A DNA stretch of 64,000 nucleotides, taken from the NCBI GenBank assembly GCA_027946365.1, contig JAPEUQ010000002.1, positions 2,418,001-2,482,000 on the forward strand, given 5' to 3'. The DNA is from Kalmusia sp. IMI 367209. Taxonomy: Eukaryota; Ascomycota; Dothideomycetes; Pleosporales; Didymosphaeriaceae. The notes beneath the pieces were generated by a model that was given only the letters and a program-made list of their open reading frames with translations, ran no database searches and was not told where the DNA came from. This document shows positions 42,209-55,700 of the stretch, piece by piece (the first letter of the stretch is position 1; each line of letters begins with the position of its first letter). A program made the position numbers and the translations under genes.

Positions 42209-43346
42209 TCATCCAACACCGAGACTACTCCGCAGCTTCTGCCCGCTGCTCCATTTGTTCTCAAGCCAGACCTCCTTCCTGTCGAGGCCCTTGTCCCACG
42301 GCCCTGTCAGCCCCCAAACACACTTCTTGTTCCCTAGCAGATCCCTTCAACTCTTATCACTCGCTGGGTACTCTTCATCACTCCACCTGCCCTTGTAGTA
42401 GAGCCACCCCGTCGGAGCCTCCTCCGAGGGCGTGATGGCCGTGAACGATTTTAGGTTGGATGTGTACGTGTAGTAATACGCTGATCGGAGAGGGTCATAT
42501 AGTGGACCTTGGTCTGTTTCGTCGACTAAGAGGAGCGATGTGGTGAGGTTGATGTTGGGGATTGTGTGGTCGTGGGTTCCAGGGGTGGGGTAGAGGGCGT
42601 GGGATCCGTTGACGCAATAGGCGAGGGGCTAGGAAAGTGGTCAGGCAGTGTTGACAAAGATTTCTGGCAGGTATAAAAGCAGAATTGAGGTGATTGGAGA
42701 CTTACGCGCTTCCCAGAGGTATCTTTGAGGACGGTGGAGAAAGTGTATGCGGAGCCGTTCGCGTGCTGCGAGTACCAGACTGCTTTTGGCGAACCGTTCA
42801 CGAAACGGATCATGTTATGTTCCCTGAAATACAATTATTTGCATCACAACTGAACGATACGGGGAAGGCGCATACCAGTCGCCAACATGGTCGCCTGTCT
42901 CACGTCAGCTTTCATTGAACAGCTTCAGAACGGGTAACGTAACACACTAAGTTGGTTTCCTAAAACTACTCCACCCTAATTAAACGTAAAAAAATACATA
43001 TAAAATGCGTCCACGATCCCATTGCCCTTATCTACCACAATGATCGCACATGTATTCTCACCCAGGGTACCACCATTTACATCCGTCTGTGTGCGATTCA
43101 ACCATGCTGGATTCGTAGTGACGTCTGCAACGCTCGTGAGATACACGTCTACGCCACCTTTCGCCCCAGCACCATTTAATTGGTCAAGGTTCCCAAGTTT
43201 AAGGGGCTTGACATAGACCTGGACGTCCTCGAAAGCGATTTGCGGACGCGTATTCACAAGGGAGGCGACGGGCGAAGAAGGGCGGTAAGGATCGGCTGAG
43301 AAGAGATGAACGATTGGTGCTAGATGGATAGTGAGCCTTGAAGCAT
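42209..43346 (-). pseudogene. VPS62-like (PF06101) protein gene, inactivated
   Basis: On the minus strand the coding sequence can be followed from about 43346 to a natural stop at 42209-42211. Recognisable parts are LAPIVHLFSADPYRPS, NTRPQIAFEDVQVYVK, then DHVGDWEHNMIRFVNGSPK across two short introns (donors near 42930 and 42880), another intron at 42705-42629, then PLAYCVNGSHALYPTPGTHDH and LTGPWDKGLDRKEVW. It is interrupted by TAG at 42976-42978, where the family has Trp (TGG), and by TGA at 42347-42349. No ATG is available at the expected 5' end. Both stops are explained by single C:G-to-T:A changes. The flanks remain in frame, so the damage looks recent. The family is defined by yeast Vps62 and its role is poorly understood. 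Confidence 0.75.
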
Positions 43347-46300
43347 GAAATTGTAGGCAGCCAATAGTGAAAATGTATGGTTAATATGATTGGTAAGGGG
43401 AAAATTAGACACAACAGAAGCTGTGAAGCAAAACCGGATTGAATTGCGAACTTGGTAAACAATGGAACCGTAAAAATATGAATAAAAAGCACCTCGAACG
43501 ATGCGTATACGTTTCCTAAAACGGCTGATTTCGGCTGTATGCGGCGCGGAGGCGGCAAGTGGTGAAAAGAATGTGTTTAAGGTCTAGCAATGTCGTGGGG
43601 GAATCGGGTATGCAAGTAAGATGTGAGTCGCCTTACCGTGGTCGAGTACGTACTGCGGCACATCCGCAGACGTAGTACTTCTTGGGTTTGCCATATCAGG
43701 TAGCAGTGTACAAAACAAAGACTACACAGAGGAACAGTGTCGCTACTACTGTTTACTCTTCTAATCGTAAGACTACCATCATGGCGCTCTGGAGAATCCG
43801 TGTGATCTCAAACGGACTCGCCATGTGAGTTTTAAGAGTTGTGATAGCCGCAAATAGAAGTAGCTATCTGTTGTGACACCTGTAGCTGACATTTCACAGT
43901 CGCAAACGGTGAACGATAGCTAGTAGCTGGTGAGAAGGCACCGTGGAGATTCTATCAGCCGCTAACGGTTCACTTGCGTATTTGTTGTGTCTTTGAGTGT
44001 CCTTTTCTGATCACACTCCAATGTTAGTGCTTGACGTGATCAAGATGGTGTTGAGCTTGTATAATCCAGTAGTGCACGGTGACCGAAGTGCAGGTATGGT
44101 AGGCGTGCGCTCGTCGAATCAGTTGCACAGCGTTCTTCTAAAAATCACACTCGTGATTCAGTGGCTGCACTTTTCGTTCTGACCGTCTGTGAGCGTGCTT
44201 GGCGGTCGATCGATCGCTATCCATCAGCTCAGCTTTCGTACAGACAACGGTGTCGCACATGCCGTGCGTAAAGTACAGTACGCCCGACACATTAACCCAT
44301 CATATGAGGGCCTACTCACATTATCAGTAAGCGGTATGAACGACACAGACGACCAGCGTACCGCACTGTCATCTGATCTCGCCCTACAACTCAGCCATGT
44401 GGCCAAACAGGACGTGAGTAGGCCCTGTAGCGTGACACATGGGCGCATAATGCGCACTCACGAGGGGATCATCTCACACTACGGCTACCCCTCCCCCAGA
44501 ACCTTGGCACCCGCCTTCACAGCCACAAGTGGGATTGGGGCGAACATTGACCAATCTCAGGCATCTACTATCAACCGCTGGAACGTGACCGGTGAAGAGA
44601 GGCATTGTGACGATGCAGGTAGATGATGCACGACTGGGTTCTGTCAGGACATGGATATTTTAGCGAGCATGCTTGCTAGCTGAATTTACGGGTCGTTTTT
44701 GATTGGTTGACATTTGTTCACTGCTGGTCCTTACTCCGTCCACGATGGAACATATCGTGAACGAGTCAAGCTTCCCCAAAAAAGCGATACCTGAAGCTTC
44801 TGCCTCAGCTCTGTGGGCTCACAGACTTGAGGATCTGTACCAAGTTTCCATTTTGAGCCTTAAAAAGCGAGGCTGACAATTATTCTTGATCCGAATGCCG
44901 TAGCGACGGCCATTTTAGTGGCCGAAAGCCGAAGTCACCGAGACGGCCTGTTATATGATACAGTCCAGTCCCAGTCGTGGCTTTGCATAATGGCAACGCG
45001 TCTTGCGTGGGAGACTTCGTAGCTGTAAAGCGGCCGAAGTGCAGAGAGAAATCGGGGGCCTCGTACGAAACGGAGACGGATAACTTATGTCCGGCTCACT
45101 TGAGAATCTCGCAATACCTTCCGCTACACTGGGACGCATCAGCGGCAGTCGTGTGACGTAGGCCTGGGGCCTGACTTGTTCACCTACCAATGCGGAGGGA
45201 CTAGTTTCCATCGTTCATGGCCCTGTTCCCTGTCAAGTCATATGCGTATGGTATTTCCGCATGCGCAGTAGTCAGGAGGGCCAATGTCAACATTCAGCTC
45301 TAGTTGAACATCAAGCGAAGCATTGACCACAGCATCCTTGGCAAGCGATCTTAGTCTGACAGCAGACACATCTTTAATTAGTTAATGGACATTCAACTCT
45401 GGTCCATGATTCAGCTAACCGTACCTATCATACTGTTCAGACTTCGTTAATGGCGGTGGCGTAAATGCGGGAGGATGACGCGAGCTGACCGCAGACAAAC
45501 GATGTCAGGGTACGGTCTAGCCGAAGGATTGCGGCTCAAAGAACTAAATGGCTTCTACCAAGCCTCGTCAAAGCTCATGATGTAGTATGGTTGACTGCCG
45601 TCGCATTCCATAAGCCACATGTCCGTGAAACAAGGGAACTTGAGACAGTGGACGCGGAGGAAAGATCTCTAAGCGAGGTGCAAACTAAGTGGAGAGGTCC
45701 ACGTTACATTGACGTCGAGAGACGTGAATGAGCGTGGTCTTGTTGGACATAAGAATTGTCTTGATGAGCTAGTCCCTGTAATGAATGTGGCAAAGAACTA
45801 GGACGGGGCTCACTGTGACTGTGCAAAGGGATCACAAAGCTTTGCTTGCATGCTCACTAAGCGTTTCGGATATGGCTTCAATATACTGCAACAATAAAGA
45901 TATCATCGCTCTATAATCCTCTTAGTGGTAATTTGAACAAACGTCTGCCAGAATCTTTGGATGAATCGGAATTACCTGTTCTCCCTCGGTTTTTTTGCTT
46001 TTCTTTTCTCTTCCTGCTTTCCTATAGCCAGCGATTTGATAGTGGTAGAATGAGATGCAACGCCTCAGCTAACCAATAAATTCTGAATTAAACACTAGTA
46101 TTCCAACGCTGTAGCATCGATAAGCCGCCATATGAGATATAGAGATTCATAAGACCCTAAAACTTGTCACCTAAATGGCCTAGTCTTCATATTGTTGGTC
46201 TGGACCACAACCCCTAGCGTCTTTTTCATCGCTCTCGCCGAACAGCACGGTGGAGAATCGTCTATATTGCGGATAGTTTACGATTTTACGCTTCGAATGA

Positions 46301-47279
46301 TGCCGCATGTCCTATATCGGCCAATCCGACCGTATGACGGGGCCAGCATCCTTGTTATGCAGCGGATTTTGTATGAGACACGGCCGTGTGGATCTTCCGT
46401 GTCGCTTTGTTCGGTCGCTCGTGATGTATTGAGGTTGTTCGTGGGTGTGCGAGGTCTACCGGGAGCTTGGTTATATTATCGGCAAGTGCGAGGTTAAATA
46501 TCCGGACTTCGGTCGTCGAGGACTAGGTGTTTGAACTCGCACCTTCCCAATGTAGGATCTTTCGCCGGCCGCACATGGCGACCGAACGCCAAATCCAACC
46601 TCAACACAGTAGACCATTTTCATTGTCAGGTTTGTAACTATCGTTGCTCTTTCGTTACGCATCCCGTTGTACTCGTTCGTGGTGTCGCTACTGTTCTTTA
46701 ACATCCTTAGCGTGGGGACGAAATCGGGATCTTATATGAATCTCTCAGCGCGAGAATCTTGTATTCTGATCGCATAAAGTGACAGACCAAGGAACTAGTC
46801 GGCTACCAGATCGATCTTTCGAGGCGATGAACTCCGTCTTCAATACGGACTCTTTTGGCCGGACCGCGAAAAGGTGACTCGAATTCCGCAGTACTTAGTT
46901 GCGGAAGAGGTGGATAGCATTGCAAGGAAGAAGATACCATTTTCCACAGTAGCTGAGCAAAGATAACGGCTCCTGTAGACATGGCCGCATTGAGGTCTTC
47001 AATAGTCTTAGGGAAGCAAGAGCAAGGCATGAAGCCACATGTGAGGTCATCGCTAAAAGGTGTATTAATTGACAGAACTGATTCCAATCACAACATTCTT
47101 CAAAGCCTAACGTGGAATTTAATGGAGTTTACGAAATCATTATACCGAACCTCTTAGATGCAACGAAAATTGTAAGTATTGACTTTAGTTCAGCCCTTCG
47201 ATGTTCCACTGACATGGAGTGACAGCGGGTTCTCATTCAGAATGACCTCCGATCGATACTCAGAACGAGATTGCTCGCT
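43347..47279. other. 4-kb gene-poor interval
   Basis: No supportable gene on either strand. The longest ORF (44189-44626) lacks motifs. I saw no long repeats, terminal inverted repeats or transposase-like frames. Base composition is near balanced, unlike a strongly RIP-mutated island. Confidence 0.45.
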
Positions 47280-48423
47280 TTAGCTTTGTATGATCTGCCT
47301 CCAAGATCTCCGTCGTTGCAGTTCTACGATCTGCTGGGCAACATCCGTCAGCGTGTCTTCGACCCTACGATACTGTACGAGCCCAAGAATTGTGCTTGCG
47401 AGATTCGTGTCAGAAAGGCCAACTGGAGGATGTCCCGGAGTTGTTCGTCGTGGTGGCGACCCGTCAGAGTGAACACGACCTGCAAGTTCTGGGAATCGGC
47501 TGACAAGGAGTTGTGCGATTGCAGCGCCGGATGGCATTGCACCCGCGGATATCATGAATCGTCTATTACCCGCCTGTGCGACAAAGGCTGCTTGTACTGT
47601 TGCAAGTGCAAGATCCTACTAAAGCGTAAGTGCTGAAGATCTTTTATATTTATACCAATAGCAACTCGACACTCACTCTAACGTCGGTGTAGTAGTCAAT
47701 ACCATAAGGAGGCGACCTCATACGCTCATGTGAGTCGTTACTGCAAATATTCCACACCCGCCTGTTCGCTTCTTGCAATTCCGATGAATTCTCCAATGGT
47801 CGCATGCATGGGCCATAAACACTCGGCGCAGTGACGTACACAAGCTCGAATCGAGATCGAGCCTCTCTCATCCAGTTCCAAAGCGCGGTATAAACGATAT
47901 TGTCACTTGCTTGACTGGTTGCGAGAATGTACTCTGGATCAACTTCCGACGCCCGATGTGAAGCGGGGCTGTAAGGATTGTAAGGGCCAGGATCCGGTTC
48001 TACCAGCCATCGCGCGAAGGGGGATAGCGAAGTTGTGATGACGACCCTGCGAACTCTTGAATTCATCGAGTGTATCGACCTCAAAACGTTGAGCAGGCAC
48101 TGGGTCTGGAGGTTGACAAAGCGAGCGAGGCAATCGGCTTCTTCAGAATGATCTGTTGCTGTATGAATGATAGTATCGAAAGGCTCTGGTTGATCTCGTA
48201 GCGCGTCGTCAAAAGCGCCTGGTGTGGAGAGACGACTGCGGGCTACGATGGCAATCTCCAGCCATGGATAGCGGGTTGGCGGATACTGCTGCCTCAAGAA
48301 GTGGACTTGTTCGTGTGAGCCTACAATAGCCCGTACGGAGACGTCGTAGGCCAGCAGCTGGTTGAGGGTACGTGAGCCGATGAGGGTGTCGGCACCCGTA
48401 ACGAGAATTCGTCTCCTTGCCAT
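47280..48423 (-). CDS. NAD-dependent epimerase/reductase-like protein, active site altered
   Basis: Exons are 48423-47677 and 47615-47280, joined across a 61-base intron (GTGAGT...TAGTAG), giving 360 residues. The N-terminal Rossmann motif RRILVTGADTLIGSRTL is present, as are NLQTQCLLNVLRSI, VRRVVITTSLSPF and VYVTAPSVYGP. After the intron, TDVRDLALATVQAAF and a C-terminal RRVEDTLTDVAQQIVELQ match the extended SDR family (dihydroflavonol-reductase/Gre2-like). Where the family has YxxSK, aligning on the downstream Trp gives SQASD, so both the catalytic Tyr and Lys seem replaced. It may be non-enzymatic or bind a different ligand. It is isolated in gene-poor DNA. Confidence 0.8.
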
Positions 48424-50808
48424 GGTTTTGAAGGGACAGGTTGGTGATGTGTCGACACCAGTGGGTGGCGGTGGTGAGCACCGCTAATGGTGGGTTGAAG
48501 GATCCTGAGTGGCAGGGGATCGAATGGTTTGTACAAGTCACGTTTCCGGGGACGAGGATTAGAGCATGATATGTACGTTACCTGGGAAGAATGCTAGGAG
48601 ATACTAGGGGCGGCTGAAAGTCAGCACCTTCTTGTAGCTTGCACAAGTGGCCGCATAAGCCACAGCGTGGGTCGAGGAAAGCAGGCATGGATGGCAATGC
48701 TGTCATCGCTCAGAACCAGGTGTCTGGCACCCACTTAGTCAACATAGTCAGTGCTAACATGTGAGCTAGAAGGCGTGGGAGAAGCCAGCAGTGAGCGATT
48801 TCCAAAGTTATACTGTGATTTTCAGAAAACAAATATTCACTGTATTTCCAAGTTCCTGGGCTCCCCCAACCCGTTCTATGGGAGGGGACCTTGGCCCTGG
48901 AACGGTTCGAAGGGGCGACGAATTTGGTTGGCTACCGCTAGTTCGTGCGTAGGGCGGTAGTGCTGCCGCTGCAATTCAACTCGAGAACGGCTGCGAGCCA
49001 GTGGAGGCGAGATGCCTGAGAAGAGGCCATGGCTAAAGAGAAGCCACCCCTAGTTTCCATTGGTGAGCTATTCCAGACAACGCTCTTGGGCGTGGTGTAG
49101 CACGCGGCACACTAAAGCATCGCGTACCACATATAGCCGTTTACCGTCACAAACTCCACGTGGTAGCACATGTGTGGGATGTACCCTGCCTTTCCAGAGT
49201 AGAGGAACGACATATGTGCCTGGGTCTACCGACAGCGGCTAAGATGCACCAAGCCACAGCCGCAAGATGCCTTCCAAGGCAGACAGGGAATTTCTGCGGA
49301 AGCCGTTCGAATAGCCCCACGAATTCGTCATGTGCAAGGCAGCGTATCACAAGCGGTATCTGGTGGTATGCCCTAAGTACGGAGTTGCCTAAGACCCGTA
49401 ACACTTGCGATGCTAGATGGGACGGTCCTCGGCCTTTCGGTGAGAACTGCTTTGAAATGAGTACTGAAGCCAAACAATTTACCTAGTGGTGGGCTCCTAA
49501 CGTAACAATCAATGGAACTGTCGTGGGCCCTAGTGTCATACCCTACGGCTAGGCTTCCGGAATTTGGGTTGGGGCTGTCATGCGTATCGCTATATATTGA
49601 CTGGAGGCCCTGCTAGAATCGACGACTAGATAGAAATTGGACTCGCCTCGACCCGTATCCGCAAGGATGAAGCGGAAGAGAGGACGTATGAAAATGAAAA
49701 TGCTTGGCAAGGCGATGCCACGCAGGGCTTCAGTGCTGAGTAGAGACAGTGGTTGTTCTGGCTTCTGAACATGGTGCATACGTCTGTCGGGGGCCGAGAG
49801 AAATTAGCTGCATTGTTCCTTGACATGCACAGCCGTCGTTGTTAGGTAGGGACGGCACTGATGAGATCTGCTCAAATGTGGAGCGTATGCATGCAGCTTT
49901 CTGGGAAGCCGAGAGGCCTTTGTCGCTGGCCATCGTCCTCGAGGGGCGTTTGTGGCACCGTGATGCAGAGCTTATTTGGTGTCGCTGTCTGCGCTGTGCG
50001 ATAGAACAAAGCTGCAGGGTGCATGTCCATCGGAAAAGTAGTGTGGCGCGGTGAGCTAAGGCAAGCGAGTGGCTGCCAAAATGGTACATGCGCGGTACGG
50101 GAATATAGGCCCCGAGATAAAATACTAGAGTTAATCAATTTACGGTGCTAGATGCATAATGGCGCGTCTGTGGTGCTGGGACTGAGAGAGGATGTTGACT
50201 GAGGTCTTCGTGGGCTGCCGGGGTTCGGGGAGCTGCGAGCAAATGGCACCTGCAGTTCCAAGCTTCAATAGTGTCACGTGGCACGGGTCGTCTAATATTC
50301 CCGGGCTCGAGCTATTGACGCAAGGTCAGATTTTATATTTATGTTTACCGTTTAGAGACCGATGAAAACAAATCATTGAAAGCTAAAGTTTGGTGTGCAT
50401 CTGGCGTTGTTTTTGGTGAGTGATAAAATGCGCATGGTTCTTGAACAGCCTTGACGGCTCGTCCAAGATGATACAATCTGGTCCCCTTCCTCATCGACAC
50501 ACCTCTACTTAAACTTAGACATGCCTCTAATGGGAAACGGGCATCAATCTCCGCTCCCCACCCTCCGCATTCCAGCGCACGTAGTTAGTAGACAGGGTTA
50601 GAACGAGCTGCATGCGACGGGAATCGTGACGAATCCAATGGAATCCATATAGTGCTAGGAAGGTCCATTACGGGGCGACGGCAGGCTCACCGCCATGCGC
50701 CAAACTGCTCATGCTAGTATAGTACATAGTCGACAGCTTCTAAGCAGCCTTCAGGGTAGGGGTCTGGCTGCATGCTGATCCTCCAAAGTGCATCCTTAGA
50801 CCATTGTC
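48424..50808. other. 2.4-kb gene-poor interval
   Basis: ORFs on both strands overlap each other (for example around 49150-49480) and lack motifs or splice logic. No gene is supported. Confidence 0.45.
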
Positions 50809-52131
50809 TTACTCCAGCAGTGATGCCTGGTTTGTGTATAGCACGTCAACCACATTGCTCAGCTTCTCGATCGTCCCCAAGGCTGCGTCGTATGCCTGGT
50901 CCCTTTCGGACTCGTCGAAGACGATCAAACACCCAGCCCCTTGGTCAAGGACTCCGATGATGACCTTGTCCAGGATCATCTGCGAGAGCTTGCGCTCCAC
51001 TTGAACTGTATCGAGGCCCACCATCTTGGCGACGTGATCGATCTCCACCCTGCTGAATGGCTCGATCACCTTGATAAGGTTCTGCTCTAGCATGTTATCG
51101 TATAGGCGCCGGAGATGTCCCGTGACAAAAGCATCGCTCCCTAGCTCCTGGCGGTAGTCGGTCAACGCAGTCTCGTACTCCTCCAGACTGCGATTCGTGT
51201 GGGCGCGTGCGACCGCCTTCATGGCGTCTAAGCTCTTACCCGCATATTTGATGGCGTGTTTCGAGGTCATCAATGAGGTCACGTCGTCGCCCGCATTAAG
51301 CATAATCTTGCACAGGAGCATGTACTGCAGAGCTGACGTTGCCTTCTGCGCCTCATCTTGCGAGTGATAGCCCTCCATAGCTTCAATGAAATACGAAAAG
51401 GCGGTGTTGAAATCGCCGTCCTCTGCATGCAGCATACCGCTCTGCATGTCCAGCCCTGCCTGCAATAGTGGCGGGGTATACACAGACGCCGCCGAGGTCC
51501 GGGCAGAGGTGAGAGCGGCTCGGCCCTTGGGAATGTTGCCTAGTGCATGGTAGACTCGTGACTCGAGCAGCTGCACCTCGACCAGGACCAGCTTGTCGTC
51601 CAATCGCTTCAACTCGCGCAGTAGGCTGTTGATAAGCGTGAGAGCATCGTAGTATGCGCGCTTCTGCATGTACAAGGAAACGAGGCGTGTCTCCAAGTTC
51701 TGACGTAGGAAGCCTCTCCGCTCAGACACGGCCCACTCTATACATGACTTGGTAACGGCGATCTGAACGTCGGTCGTATTTGGGATAGTGGTGAACAGCT
51801 CGAGCAGTTGGCGCACTGCATGCATGTCAGTCGCGCATTACGTCACTTGAGTACACCTCAGCTTACCTAGTTTTGCTGTCTTTGCTTTTGCGAACGACGA
51901 CAATACCGACCGCGTTTGCCTGACAAGCTCAGCGAGCGCATCCACCCGCCGCTGGTCACGGAACAGCTCGCCTAGGCCGACCAGCGCACTCTCGTAGTTT
52001 TTGATGGCGGCCTCATTGGAGCCGGGATTTGTCGACAGCACCTCTTTGTATATCTCCTCTGCCTTGGCCGGTTCCGCCTTTGCAATCTTCTGTGCCTCCG
52101 CTATCCGCTTGCCGTTGTCGGCGACGGCCAT
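50809..52131 (-). CDS. RPN6: 26S proteasome regulatory subunit Rpn6
   Basis: Exons are 52131-51867 and 51815-50809, joined across a 51-base intron, giving 423 residues, the normal length (PSMD11/Rpn6). The N-terminal TPR-like helices include YESALVGLGELFRDQ and LAELVRQTRSVLSSFAKAKTAKLVRQLLELF. The conserved middle has CIEWAVSERRGFLRQNLETRLV and YYDALTLINSLLRELKRLDDK. The C-terminal PCI domain includes LYDNMLEQNLIKVIEPFSRVEIDHVA and ERKLSQMILDKVIIGVLDQGAGCL. Rpn6 is a lid subunit that clamps lid to core particle. It is divergent from the giant coiled-coil gene, sharing a 651-base promoter region with an 11-base T tract. Confidence 0.96.
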
Positions 52132-52355
52132 GGTGGGGGGTGTTACGGCGGAATGAGGTTCGGGATAGGTCGAGATGGGTATGAGATCGCGGGCGGTTGA
52201 TGTGCTGAGGTGCTGGGTTGGAGATGGTTGGCGGGCGAAGATACTACTGAGCTCTGGGTGAGCAGTTCGTAGCTTCTGTGATGCGGCGATTCGGCCCCGG
52301 CCAAACGTTTATCCGCGGCTCGTTGTTGCCGCGTCGACGGCTGCGCGTCTGGACG

Positions 52356-52366
52356 TTTTTTTTTTT
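52356..52366 (+). promoter_or_regulatory. poly(dA:dT) tract in shared promoter
   Basis: Eleven T's in the interval between RPN6 and the giant gene; such tracts commonly disfavour nucleosomes at fungal promoters. Confidence 0.4.
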
Positions 52367-52782
52367 AGCCTGCAGCTGCCACACAATGCCCCATTCTGCT
52401 ATACGTCTCTGGGGAGCGCGCCATGTAGACCAGGTGCACAGCCCCGCAAGAAAGCGTCCAGTGCTATACGAGGCCGCTCCAATGGCGCGCTGCCGGGGTG
52501 ATAGCGACGATGAGCTGGCGCGCGCGTGAGCTCATGGCGGTCTGTGCGTCGTAAACACACCAAGTAAACATATCAGAGCCACTTCCATCCGACCACCAGC
52601 ACTGCTCTCCCACACTCTCACGCCCACGATTACACGAACTATTATATACCCGCGCAGGATCGCAGTACCTTGTCGCTACACGATTTAGTACGCAATTGGA
52701 GCAGGACTAGGTTTTTACCATCCATTCCGCAGCTCATTCCAGCATTTCCTCTGCGGGTTGAACATCACGACTACTACACACA

Positions 52783-55700
52783 ATGTCCTCGACCGAAAGG
52801 GATAGCTCCCGAGACCGGGAGCTCGTGCGGCACTCACATTCTTTCTCGATTGATAGCAGGCTACATATCCCGATGTACGTTGCCCTTCGGCCCATGTTGT
52901 GAACCACCGTATCGCTACAGAGCCATGAAGCTGACCTCGAGACTCCGCCCCTCTAGGTGGGATAGCTCAGATCCAGACCGCGCACCACCGCCTCTGCCAC
53001 TCAACCCCGGCTCGCCCATTCTCACCACACGCTCGGGCACGTCGGCTGCAATTGCGCAGGCAGCCAAGGCGCTGGAAGAGAAGGCGCGAGAGAGCATGCC
53101 CATGAGCTCATACACAACTAACCCCATGCCGCAGAGGTCTCCCGAACGATCGCTGATCAAAGGCGCTCATCACAAGCGCATGCAGTCGTTACAGACCACT
53201 GGCGTCAAGGATCTGCGAAGCTACCTGGATACTCATCGGTCGCCCGAGCGCTCTCCAGAACGACCCTCGACCCGTTCGGGAACGCCGCCTCGTGAGACAA
53301 GTAAGGATTACTTCGGCGGCGACCTCAGCCCGTCGCGGTCAGGAACGCCAACGCCCTCGAGTCGCGACGCTTTCAAAGATACACCCTCGCTCCGACCGTC
53401 ATCGAGGCCGCCGCCTAAGGCAATCCTAGGAGAGAACACGCCTCCATCAGCGACGATGATGGCCCTCCAGACTATGAATGTGCCCCCACACATAATGGAT
53501 CCGCCTTTGACCAACATCACGAATACTCCGTCGAAGTCACCACAGCCAGCACCGCAAAATTTTGATGCCATCTCGAACCAACTCCTCAGCATTACGACAA
53601 TCGTCTCAAACCTACAAAAAGACATGACGCAATTAAGTCGGCGAAGTAAGGACAACGCGACTGATCTAGTCAGTCTGAAAGAAGCCACCAATTCACGGGA
53701 CGAGGATATTCGCAAATCGCTGAAGGACTTAGTGGCAACAATGAATCAGACGCACCACCCTGTGGGCTCTCCGGCCGAGTTGTCACACTCGCAGAGCAGT
53801 ATGAGTTTCAAGGATCCCCACATGACGCCCACTAAGCAGTTCACTCTTCCGAGAATAGCATCTCCAAGCAGTTTCTTCCTGGACGATCGGACGGGCAGTC
53901 CAAACCCATATTCAGTCGAAGGCGCAGCGAGTGTCGCCATGCTGGAAAAGATCATCCGAGAGATGGTCACAAAGGACGGGCAGGAGCGACTCATCACCAA
54001 TCTGCAGAAGATTGTCGATAACGCAAACGGCGAGACCGCGAAGAAGGTGACGGAACTAGTGGAATTCGTCAAGCAAAGTTCAGGCAATAACTCTCTTGTT
54101 CGGACGGCGTCCGGTTCCACCACCTTCCAACCTTCACCAGGTGTAGGCCCGCTGACGCGTACAACATCCGAGGGTATTTCACTACACAAGGTTGCCGACG
54201 GTGGTAAACCATATGCCAGTCCTAAAGCAGCCGACTTCGTTAGTGAGGAGATGCTTAAATTCCTGCGTAAAATTAAAGACAGCGTGGCTGAGTCGGGCTG
54301 TGTGACGATGGCAACGAAGGCTATCATCCAAGATCTACGAGGTGAAGTGCTTGGTATGGGCCGGAAACTTGCTCAACAAATCGAAGAGGCCGAGCAGGCG
54401 AAGATCGAGCAACCCACTATTGAGTCAGGCCAAGCAAACGACCAAGTCAGCATTATCATCCAGGAAGGACTCGTTGATCTAAAGGAGCATATGGACAGGG
54501 TCATGCGAGAGCGACGGCGCCAATCAATGTCTTCTACCATAACCAGAACTACTGTCGACAACAACGAGGTCTACGACGTAGTCAAGCATGCTTTGGCGGA
54601 ACGTGGACTTGATCAATACTCCCCTCAGACAGCAAACTTAGACCGAGATGCTATTCTTACGGCAGTTCGCGAAGCATACGAGGCCTATAAGCCACAAATC
54701 GAAGTCGAACAGTTTGGTTTAGAGCGGGAGGAAGTCTTGGAATGTCTCCGCGAGGGGCTTCAAGACTATCGTGGCTCTGGTGGGGTTTCGAAGGAAGAAA
54801 TTGAACACATCATCCAGGACTCCCTCCAACATATGAAGCTACCACCACCAATCAACGAAGCGCACGAAATCCGGGAAGAAGTGATCATGGCTGTCCGCGA
54901 ATGTCTAGATGAACTCAAGCCAGCATTGGCGCAAAATCACATCCCCGCCGATAGTTTGTCACGAGAAGCTGTGTATGAGGTTGTCAAAGAAGCTTTAGCT
55001 GGTCATAATGCTGGCCCCCAGGAACTCGAAATTTCCCCCGAGATTCTATACGGCGCTGTCAAGGGCGCTCTTGAGTCATCTGGGGCTCTCTCACTAGGCA
55101 CAGATGATGCTGTCTTGCAGCGACTGCAGTCGTTGGTAGATGACATGCACTCCGAATTTCAGGCATATTCTTCGGCAAGTGGTCGCGACACGGAGCAGGT
55201 GTTGGATGCACTCCGAGACGGATTGGACCACCTGCGCGCCCAACTAGAGGGTTATATCGACAATACCACACACACCAACCAGAAGGACGAAGTCATCGAT
55301 CATATTCGGGCTGAGATTGAGCATCTGCGAGGAGACTTCCAGGGTTTTGTGGCGGAGACACCACGCGGAGAGGAGGCGACGGCTCAAACAGAGACGATCT
55401 TATTCATCAAGTCTGAGTTTGAACACCTGCTTGAGCAGCTTACTGAACGTTGCCGTACCACCGAGGCACATAAGAATGAGATTCTCGCAGCCCTCGACCT
55501 CGGTTTCTCGGGAATGAAGTCGCAGGTTGCAGTTCGAGGAATTGATATTGAGTCTAACAATGAGATAAACGAGGCAATGAGGCGAGAGTTTGAGCAGCTG
55601 AAGGACATGATACTTGGGGATACCTCAAACTACAAAGACGAGGTCCTAGAAAAGCTGCAGGGCGGATTCGATGGAGTGCAAGCTCGGTTAGATGAAGGCG

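Noticed and set aside
43895..43980. Imperfect inverted repeat as transposon end
   Set aside because: The arms match over too few bases, and no transposase-like frame or target duplication is seen.
44189..44626. 145-residue ORF in gene-poor DNA
   Set aside because: Composition is unremarkable, no motif, no splice signals; probably chance.
48901..48930. GGTTCGAA-containing stretch as a tRNA B box
   Set aside because: No matching A box or cloverleaf could be found around it.
49147..49486. Two opposite 108-residue ORFs
   Set aside because: They overlap almost completely on both strands and neither has motifs or splice context.
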